Assembly (NCBI GenBank): GCA_013042125.1
Contig: JABDQS010000032.1
Location: forward strand, 1 to 9,108
Source of the DNA: Eudoraea sp.
GTDB lineage: Bacteria; Bacteroidota; Bacteroidia; Flavobacteriales; Flavobacteriaceae
Length of the DNA: 9,108 nt
Direction of reading: 5' to 3'
Both the position numbers and the translations under genes were made by a program. Under the pieces are notes generated by a model, which worked only from the letters and a program-made list of their open reading frames with translations, made no database searches and was not told the origin of the DNA. This document shows, piece after piece, positions 1-5,349 of this stretch (position 1 is its first letter; each line of letters opens with the position of its first letter).

Positions 1-97
1 GCATATGGATAAACTAAAAACAACCTGAAAGCCTTCTCACCCAAATATATAGTTCTGTAACTGAACTATTCTGAAGAAATATTCTGATTTAATTTAT
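1..97. other. Left-edge intergenic sequence, no gene recognised
   Basis: No reading frame of useful length crosses this AT-rich stretch. A plus-strand frame open from the left edge stops with TGA at 26-28 and could be the tail of a gene outside the window, but eight codons are not enough to tell. A small inverted repeat (arms 49-55 and 63-69, 7-nt loop) and a short direct repeat TATTCTGA (67-74 and 80-87, 13-nt period) are visible. Neither has an assignable role. Confidence 0.5.
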
Positions 98-126
98 AAA
101 AAAAGGGCCCTGAAACGGGCCCTTTT
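98..126 (-). terminator. Intrinsic terminator of the prc-like protease gene
   Basis: A perfect inverted repeat has arms at 101-110 and 117-126, a GC-rich core GGGCCC paired with GGGCCC, and a 6-nt loop. On the minus strand the stem is followed by seven consecutive U residues (A run at 98-104), the classic Rho-independent layout. It begins about 20 nt beyond the protease stop codon. Read on the plus strand it has four U residues, so it may also stop transcripts entering from the left, but less well. Confidence 0.85.
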
Positions 127-147
127 ATGTATGTAGTAATTTGTAAA

Positions 148-2277
148 TTATCCCTTTACGTGGGCTAATTTATCATTCTTTATATTACTGATCTTAAGGT
201 CTCTTAATACGTTGATAGCTTCTTCTATATAAACATCCTTAGCCAGATTTATATGCCAGCGATCTCTCTTTTCCCTCAATACAGAATCTTGTGTAAACAA
301 CTCCTGCTCATATTTTAAGGATTCGAAATTTAGTTGAGAATCATACTCAGACAACTTTTTAAAGTAATCTGATTTGGCCCTTCTTTCTTTATCACGCGCC
401 TTGTAAAGATCGTAGTTCAAAGGCATGGAGGTTTCGTCTTGTTGCTCCTTTAGCCATTTGGCATTTTCCTCAATAAGTTTGATCTGTGAATTGGCTGCAA
501 TTCTCTTGTTACTCTCCTCAACAGTTTTTTTGAAATCGATATACCCATCCCATACCTTGTATCTGGCAGGTTCTATCTTATCCCAATTCAGGGCATTTGC
601 CTGTCCTTTTTCACCTAACACAATATATCGATAGCGATCCGGGATCACAACATCACTCTTAACGCCTTCCAACTGATTAGATTCCCCATTTATCCGATAA
701 AACTTCTGAATAGTTACTTTTATAGCTCCAAGATCTCCGTATTCATTTACATGAACCACGTTCTCTAAAGGATACATTGTTTGTACAGTTCCTTTCCCAA
801 AGGTTTGGTTACTTCCTATGATGATCGCTCTTTTATAATCTTGCATTGCGGCCGCAAGAATTTCTGAAGCGGAGGCTGAAAATTCGTTTACGAGGATAAC
901 CAAAGGTCCGTCCCACTGAATTCGTTCATCTTTGTCATCATAGACCATCTTATCATTATCAGAAGCCCGCACCTGAACTACTGGTCCGTCCTTTATGAAT
1001 AATCCGGCCATATCTATAGCTGTCCTCAGCGAACCGCCTCCATTATCACGAAGATCAAGGATCAGTCCTTCTATCCCTTCTTCTTTCAAGCGCTCTATCT
1101 CTTTTGCTACATCACTGGCAGCATTCTTGCCTGCGTAATCTTTGAAATCTGCATAAAATCCGGGAAGTTGGATCAATCCGAATTTATCATCCTTTTTAAT
1201 CACTTTGGCCGATTTGGCATATTGTTCTTCCAGCTCTACAACATCTCTAACAATATCTACCTCTTCAATAGTACCATCTACTTTACGTACAGTAAGATTT
1301 ACAGTGGTCCCTTTGGGGCCTTTAATAAGCTTTACTGCATCATCTAATGGCATACCCACTATATTTATAGAGGTTTCATTGGCCTGTCCTACTTCAATGA
1401 TCTCATCGCCAACTTCAAGGAGTTGCCCTCTCCATACCGGACCTCCTGAAATGATCTCAACAATCTTGGCACCTTCTGCTTCTTGTTGGAGGCGTGCTCC
1501 AATACCCTCGAAACGACCGGAAATCTGCCTGTCAAAATAGTCTTTGTCTTCAGGGGCAAAATAAGCGGTATGAGGGTCGAATTTATCTACAATAGTGTTG
1601 ATGAATTGCACATAAAGATCCATACGATCAAGATTCTCCACAGCGTCGAACCACTCCATTAATTGCCTACGAGTTCCCTCCCTGGATTCCTTTTCCACTT
1701 CCTTCATTGAGAGTGACTTGTAGTTAGGATCGTCCTTTTTCTTTTGGATCTCGTCCTTTAACTTTGTGTCGAATGTATTAAGGGTCCAGAATTTCAGTTG
1801 TTTTCTCCATCGTTCCCTCAGTTCAGATTTGGAATTAGTGAATGGTCTCTTGTCGTAATCAGAATTAATGCTTTCCTCTACGGTATAGTCAAAAGGTTCA
1901 TCCAGGACCTCCATACTAATAACCTTTATTTCGTCCATTCGCTTTTTATAGCGCTCTTGCACCAGGTTAAAAAACGAAATATCAGTATTCTTTATCTGAT
2001 CATCGATCTGAAACTTATATTGCTCAAAGTCCCTGATATCTTCGGCCTGAAAGTAGCGCTTAGTAGGATCTAGTACATCGATAAAATCTTCAAAAACGCT
2101 CACCGAAAAATCATCATTGATGTCTTTTGGCGCATAATGACCCTTTTCAAGGATATAAGTGATGATGTCTAATAAAAGTTTGTCTTTATCATTGCTTTCA
2201 AACGTCTTATTGGTAAAACTACAAGAGGCAACTGCAATAAGAACGGCTAAAAAGCCTAAAACAAGATTCTTTTTCAT
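148..2277 (-). CDS. prc: Carboxy-terminal processing (tail-specific) protease, S41 family, predicted lipoprotein
   Basis: This is a 709-residue envelope protease of the Prc/Tsp type, which removes or degrades proteins from their C-terminal ends in the periplasm. Visible order: a lipoprotein signal peptide (residues 1-18, lipobox VASC with Cys19); a helical N-terminal domain typical of the long Tsp form (about 35-225); a PDZ domain (about 253-335, starting near GRFEGIGARL); the S41 catalytic core with LDLRDNGGGSL (407-417); the nucleophile motif FSASASEI with predicted catalytic Ser469; TFGKGTVQ with predicted general base Lys495; then a charged Tsp-type C-terminal region (about 550-700). Length is close to E. 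coli Prc (682 aa). The Ser-to-Lys spacing is 26 residues against 25 in E. coli, due to one extra residue in the loop before TFGKG. The start at 2277 gives an immediate, complete signal peptide. A Cys19 lipid anchor is predicted, whereas E. coli Prc is not a lipoprotein. The gene is monocistronic in this window, divergent from surE. Confidence 0.96.
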   Translation of the reverse strand: MKKNLVLGFLAVLIAVASCSFTNKTFESNDKDKLLLDIITYILEKGHYAPKDINDDFSVSVFEDFIDVLDPTKRYFQAEDIRDFEQYKFQIDDQIKNTDISFFNLVQERYKKRMDEIKVISMEVLDEPFDYTVEESINSDYDKRPFTNSKSELRERWRKQLKFWTLNTFDTKLKDEIQKKKDDPNYKSLSMKEVEKESREGTRRQLMEWFDAVENLDRMDLYVQFINTIVDKFDPHTAYFAPEDKDYFDRQISGRFEGIGARLQQEAEGAKIVEIISGGPVWRGQLLEVGDEIIEVGQANETSINIVGMPLDDAVKLIKGPKGTTVNLTVRKVDGTIEEVDIVRDVVELEEQYAKSAKVIKKDDKFGLIQLPGFYADFKDYAGKNAASDVAKEIERLKEEGIEGLILDLRDNGGGSLRTAIDMAGLFIKDGPVVQVRASDNDKMVYDDKDERIQWDGPLVILVNEFSASASEILAAAMQDYKRAIIIGSNQTFGKGTVQTMYPLENVVHVNEYGDLGAIKVTIQKFYRINGESNQLEGVKSDVVIPDRYRYIVLGEKGQANALNWDKIEPARYKVWDGYIDFKKTVEESNKRIAANSQIKLIEENAKWLKEQQDETSMPLNYDLYKARDKERRAKSDYFKKLSEYDSQLNFESLKYEQELFTQDSVLREKRDRWHINLAKDVYIEEAINVLRDLKISNIKNDKLAHVKG

Positions 2278-2471
2278 GTATATATTTTTTTCATTCAGGT
2301 TCAGCTAACATTGTGAAATGCCTTTTAAAACCCACTCTTAATAAAAGTAATCAATTCCCTAAGATATAGAAAAAACCATGCCATTAAACGCCCCTGACGA
2401 TAATTTTTTGTTAAAGGCTATCCGAGGTAATCCTGAGTAAAAACGTATTTTTACGCCGTAAAGTATACAGC
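2278..2471. promoter_or_regulatory. Divergent promoter region between the protease gene and surE
   Basis: This 194-bp non-coding spacer must hold start signals for both flanking genes. On the minus strand, TACTTTTA (complement of 2342-2349) matches TAnnTTTG at 7 of 8 positions and lies 64 nt upstream of the protease start. On the plus strand, TATTTTTA (2446-2453) also matches at 7 of 8, about 18 nt before the surE ATG. Neither has a TTG element at the usual distance, so both assignments are weak. The surE-proximal end is unusually palindromic: GTAAAAA at 2437-2443 pairs with TTTTTAC at 2448-2454, which can also pair in part with GTAAA at 2458-2462, and a GTATAC palindrome lies at 2463-2468. 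The direct leader of the protease gene is A-rich (six A on the minus strand) without a Shine-Dalgarno site, as is common in Bacteroidota. Confidence 0.5.
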
Positions 2472-3254
2472 ATGAGCAAACCTTTGATCTTGGTAACCAA
2501 TGATGATGGAATAACGGCTCCCGGCTTACGTGCCCTGGTGAAGAGTATGCAGGAGCTTGGGGAGGTTGTGGTGGTTGCCCCGGACAGCCCTCAATCTGGT
2601 ATGGGACATGCCATAACCCTCGATAATACGCTATATTCTAAAAGAGTGGTCTTTGATACCTCAAAAGATGCTGTTAAGGAATATAGTTGTAGTGGTACGC
2701 CCGCAGATTGTGTAAAACTGGCCCTGCAGGAATTATTGGAAAGAAGACCCGATATCTGTGTCAGTGGTATTAATCACGGATCCAATGCCTCTATCAATGT
2801 TATTTATTCGGGTACTATGAGTGCTGCTATTGAAGCCGGAATTGAAGGAATTCCTGCCATTGGGTTTTCGTTATGTGACTATTCCTGGGAAGCTGATTTT
2901 GCCCCTGCACAGGAAGCCATAAAACAAATAGTGGCCGAAGCGCTACAAAATGGCATTCCAAAAGGCGTAGTTCTCAATGTAAATATTCCCAAGGTAGGTG
3001 AGGGAGAAATAAAAGGTATTAAGGTTTGCAGACAAGCCCGGGCGAATTGGAAGGAAAAATTTGACAAACGTACAAATCCGTCAGGGAAGGACTATTATTG
3101 GCTTACCGGAGAATTTCAACTCCTGGATAAAGGAGAAGATACTGATGAATGGGCTCTATCTCAAGGATTTATTTCTGTTGTGCCCACACAATTCGACCTA
3201 ACGGCACATCATACTATACAAGATATTAATACTTGGAATTTAGATGAATACTAA
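2472..3254 (+). CDS. surE: SurE 5'/3'-nucleotidase (nucleoside monophosphate phosphatase)
   Basis: SurE is a cytoplasmic, divalent-metal-dependent phosphatase that dephosphorylates 5'- and 3'-nucleoside monophosphates; it was first known for stationary-phase survival in E. coli. At 260 aa it is near the family length (E. coli 253). The N-terminal NDDGI has the metal-binding Asp11-Asp12. Ser42 sits in PQSGMGHAITL, and Asn101 in VSGINHGSN completes the metal site. CSGTPADCV (73-81) and YSGTMSAAIEAGIEGIPA (112-129) are further family signatures. No key residue is missing. The start at 2472 puts NDDG at the usual distance from the N-terminus, although no Shine-Dalgarno sequence precedes it. The final 11 nt overlap the start of the 94-aa membrane protein gene, so it heads a tight three-gene unit with that gene and lpxB. 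Confidence 0.97.
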   Translation: MSKPLILVTNDDGITAPGLRALVKSMQELGEVVVVAPDSPQSGMGHAITLDNTLYSKRVVFDTSKDAVKEYSCSGTPADCVKLALQELLERRPDICVSGINHGSNASINVIYSGTMSAAIEAGIEGIPAIGFSLCDYSWEADFAPAQEAIKQIVAEALQNGIPKGVVLNVNIPKVGEGEIKGIKVCRQARANWKEKFDKRTNPSGKDYYWLTGEFQLLDKGEDTDEWALSQGFISVVPTQFDLTAHHTIQDINTWNLDEY

Positions 3255-3528
3255 GAAAGAAGTGATCATTGGGTTTGTAGTTGGACTTATTGCCAACACA
3301 ATAGGTACTCTGCTTTATATTTTATTGTTCTCAGAAATGGGGATAACAGAAACTTTTGAAGTGGCAAATGCTCAGGGATATTTGGGCAGCCTTTTGGCAC
3401 TTGGCGCCATTCTTAACCTGCTGGCCTTTTTTGCATTTTTAAGATTAAGAAGAGACCAACGAGCCAAAGGAGTTTTAGTGGCTACATTGCTAACAGCTCT
3501 TATCATATTGTACTATAAGGTATTCTGA
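3244..3528 (+). CDS. Small three-helix membrane protein of unknown function
   Basis: I do not recognise a family for this 94-residue protein. Three hydrophobic segments can be seen: about 6-30 (after a MNTKKE start), 46-67, and 77-93. The linker between the first two is short and mildly acidic (MGITETFEVANAQG). A strongly basic loop, RLRRDQRAKG (67-76), separates the last two and, by the positive-inside rule, should face the cytoplasm. With the basic N-terminus this suggests an odd number of crossings in the inner membrane. The gene is likely real: it starts inside the last codons of surE (11-nt overlap in another frame) and stops 1 nt before the lpxB ATG, so the three genes look translationally coupled, and the hydrophobic pattern is coherent over the whole length. 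Context suggests an envelope or lipid A related role, but that is inference from position only. Confidence 0.8.
   Translation: MNTKKEVIIGFVVGLIANTIGTLLYILLFSEMGITETFEVANAQGYLGSLLALGAILNLLAFFAFLRLRRDQRAKGVLVATLLTALIILYYKVF
3517..3520 (+). promoter_or_regulatory. Possible Shine-Dalgarno site for lpxB
   Basis: AAGG lies 9 nt upstream of the lpxB ATG at 3530, inside the last codons of the preceding gene. It is short but supports the chosen start. Translation may also be driven by termination and reinitiation across the TGAGATG junction. Confidence 0.4.
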
Positions 3529-3529
3529 G

Positions 3530-4657
3530 ATGAAGTACTACATCATAGCTGGGGAAGCATCTGGCGATCTACACGGATCTAACCTTATAAAGGCATTGCG
3601 TGCAGAAGATCCTGAAGCAAGTATTCGCTGTTGGGGAGGTGATCTGATGGAAAAGGCTGGTGGTACTCTGGTTACACACTACAAGGAATTAGGTTTTATG
3701 GGCTTTTCGGAAGTCCTTGGAAATCTTCGAAAGATCTTTAAGAATATTGCCTTTTGCAAAGAAGATATAGCCAACTTTCAACCAGATGTGGTCATCTTTA
3801 TTGATTTTTCCGGATTTAATTTAAGGATCGCCTCCTGGGCCAAGCAACAAGGATTCCACACCAATTACTACATATCGCCCCAGGTTTGGGCCTCCAGAGC
3901 CGGTAGAGTTCACAAGATCAAAGCTTCTATAGATGCTATGTATGTAATCCTGCCATTTGAGAAGCAGTTCTACGAAGAGAAATATAAGTATCCGGTCCAC
4001 TTTGTAGGCCATCCATTGCTGGATGCTATTGATTCCCAACCTTCTATTGAAGCTGACGAATTTAAAAAGGAGCATGGCCTAGATCCCAAAAAGAAGATCA
4101 TTGCCTTGCTGCCGGGAAGCCGTAAACAGGAGGTTGAAAAAATGCTTTCTATCATGCTCTCGGTAAGGCCTGCATTTCCGGAATATCAATTCGTAATTGC
4201 GGGAGCACCAAGTTTAGATGAAACCTTTTACAACCCATTTCTGAAAAATGCACAGGTTCATTATGTTGCGAATCAGACCTATGCACTATTACGCTGTTCA
4301 TATGCGGCACTTGTTACCAGCGGCACTGCAACACTGGAAACTGCCCTATTCAAAGTGCCTCAGGTAGTTTGTTATAAAGGAAGTTGGGTCTCTTATCAAA
4401 TAGCCAAGTGCATCATAACATTAAAATATATTTCGCTTGTAAACCTCATTATGGATAAAGAAGTGGTGAAAGAACTAATCCAAAGTGACCTCAACACCGC
4501 CACTCTCACCCGGGAGTTAAAAGAAATCCTGTCAGGTCCAAAACGAGATATTATGGTAAAAAATTACGAGATTCTGGAGAAGAAATTGGGAGGGCCGGGA
4601 GCAAGTGAAAATGCCGCTAAGAAGATCGTTGCCTCTTTGGATTCTGCCAGGCAATAA
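3530..4657 (+). CDS. lpxB: Lipid A disaccharide synthase (glycosyltransferase family 19)
   Basis: LpxB condenses lipid X (2,3-diacylglucosamine-1-phosphate) with UDP-2,3-diacylglucosamine to form the beta-1',6-linked lipid A disaccharide, at the cytoplasmic face of the inner membrane. At 375 aa it is full length (E. coli 382). Motifs in order: GEASGDLHGSNL (8-19); IDFSGFNLR (91-99), the segment carrying the acidic residue implicated in catalysis (Asp92); YYISPQVWASRAGRV (113-127); LPFEKQFY (141-148); FVGHPLLDAI (158-167); LLPGSRKQEV (193-202), with the Arg of the PGSR motif at 198; and TSGTATLETAL (263-273), the nucleotide-sugar binding signature. One oddity is Ser122, where the family commonly has Trp (VWAWR). 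It starts 1 nt after the preceding stop codon. After it, a 115-bp gap and a new promoter candidate suggest the unit may end here. The gene implies a Gram-negative host with lipid A. Confidence 0.98.
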   Translation: MKYYIIAGEASGDLHGSNLIKALRAEDPEASIRCWGGDLMEKAGGTLVTHYKELGFMGFSEVLGNLRKIFKNIAFCKEDIANFQPDVVIFIDFSGFNLRIASWAKQQGFHTNYYISPQVWASRAGRVHKIKASIDAMYVILPFEKQFYEEKYKYPVHFVGHPLLDAIDSQPSIEADEFKKEHGLDPKKKIIALLPGSRKQEVEKMLSIMLSVRPAFPEYQFVIAGAPSLDETFYNPFLKNAQVHYVANQTYALLRCSYAALVTSGTATLETALFKVPQVVCYKGSWVSYQIAKCIITLKYISLVNLIMDKEVVKELIQSDLNTATLTRELKEILSGPKRDIMVKNYEILEKKLGGPGASENAAKKIVASLDSARQ

Positions 4658-4683
4658 GGGGTTTTATTCTTCGTTCAGATTAC

Positions 4684-4723
4684 AAGCTTGCTATTCACTC
4701 ACAAACTGAGTGCAAAGCAACTT
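4684..4723 (+). other. Imperfect hairpin in the lpxB to hydrolase spacer
   Basis: Inverted repeat arms AAG-TTGCT-CACTCA (4684-4701, with C4687 bulged) pair with TGAGTG-AGCAA-CTT (4707-4723) around a CAAAC loop. A small 3x3 internal loop (4693-4695 against 4713-4715) interrupts it. About 14 base pairs form. No U tract follows on the plus strand, so it does not look like a standard intrinsic terminator. It lies just upstream of the candidate -7 box of the next gene and could be a transcript-end structure for lpxB or a protein binding site. The role is unknown. Confidence 0.4.
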
Positions 4724-4736
4724 CAGAAATAATTCT

Positions 4737-4744
4737 TAATTTTG
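4737..4744 (+). promoter_or_regulatory. Candidate Bacteroidetes -7 box for the hydrolase-comEC pair
   Basis: TAATTTTG matches TAnnTTTG, the -7 element of the Bacteroidetes primary sigma factor, at all fixed positions. It lies 28 nt before the first ATG of the NlpC/P60 gene, which allows a short leader of roughly 20 nt. No TTG (-33) element is present at the usual 17-23 nt distance, so it would be a half-matched promoter. The rest of the 115-bp spacer holds only the hairpin upstream. Confidence 0.45.
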
Positions 4745-4772
4745 AGGAAGAACGCTCCAATCTTCATTACCT

Positions 4773-5348
4773 ATGATGAATAAAATTCTTGTGTTTGCCC
4801 TTTGCTTAAGCCTTCTTTCTTGTGGGGTATCAAAGAAAAAAAGTGCTTACGCAAGTGATCGGAAGATTACAGTAGAGGTTGTTGGAAACCCAAATTATGA
4901 TGGAGCAAGAAAGAGTGATGAAGGATCCATAGTTGAGGATGCTTTAGAAGAGAGGACCACACTTGAAAAATCTGATGATATTATTGATACTGCCCTGAGT
5001 TATTCCGGAGTGCGGTATAAATACGGTGGTACTACTCGCAAAGGGATCGACTGCTCTGGCCTACTCTACATTTCCTTTATGGAGCACGATATCTACCTCC
5101 CCCGTATTTCTTATTATATGTCCCATGAAGGCAAACGTATTGATCTGAAGGAAGTCACCAAGGGAGATCTGTTATTCTTTACAACTTCAAAACGCAGGAA
5201 AAGAATTAATCATGTAGGTCTTGTGGTTGATATTGATGGTGAGGAGATCAAATTTATTCATGCCACGTCTTCTCGAGGGGTTATTGTCTCTTCTCTTCAG
5301 GAAGGCTATTGGAATTACGCATTTGTAAAAGCCACGAGGATCTTATGA
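4773..5348 (+). CDS. NlpC/P60 (C40) peptidoglycan endopeptidase, lipoprotein
   Basis: This 191-residue lipid-anchored cell-wall hydrolase should cut peptide crosslinks or stems of peptidoglycan, as E. coli MepS (Spr) and NlpC do. A short signal peptide ends in a lipobox, LLSC with Cys17, and a basic, variable linker follows (about 18-65). The NlpC/P60 domain covers about 68-190. It shows YKYGGTTRKGIDCSGL with catalytic Cys94, PRISYYM (110-116, equivalent to the PR-S/T segment of the family), KGDLLFF (130-136), INHVGLV with catalytic His147, and FIHATSSRGV with His163 as the third, orienting residue. All three catalytic positions are present. Two in-frame ATG codons stand side by side (4773 and 4776), and either gives a working signal peptide. 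The gene ends 1 nt before comEC, so the two are almost certainly co-transcribed and probably coupled in translation. The exact bond cleaved cannot be read from the sequence. Confidence 0.94.
   Translation: MMNKILVFALCLSLLSCGVSKKKSAYASDRKITVEVVGNPNYDGARKSDEGSIVEDALEERTTLEKSDDIIDTALSYSGVRYKYGGTTRKGIDCSGLLYISFMEHDIYLPRISYYMSHEGKRIDLKEVTKGDLLFFTTSKRRKRINHVGLVVDIDGEEIKFIHATSSRGVIVSSLQEGYWNYAFVKATRIL
5336..5340 (+). promoter_or_regulatory. Possible Shine-Dalgarno site for comEC
   Basis: GAGGA lies 9 nt before the comEC ATG at 5350, within the final codons of the hydrolase gene. It is one of the better Shine-Dalgarno-like sites in this window, where such sites are rare, and it supports the start at 5350. 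Confidence 0.4.
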
Positions 5349-5349
5349 G

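Noticed and set aside
1205..1540. 111-codon plus-strand frame opposite the protease gene
   Set aside because: It is antisense to the PDZ and catalytic core region, its Ser/Thr-rich translation has no domain, and it has no start signals. The protease frame explains the conservation.
4631..4665. Possible weak terminator overlapping the end of lpxB (CCTCTT with AAGGGG, then TTTT)
   Set aside because: The stem needs a G-U pair and a 6-nt bulge or an 18-nt loop, and it lies partly in coding sequence. The U tract is only four bases. It is not strong enough to annotate.
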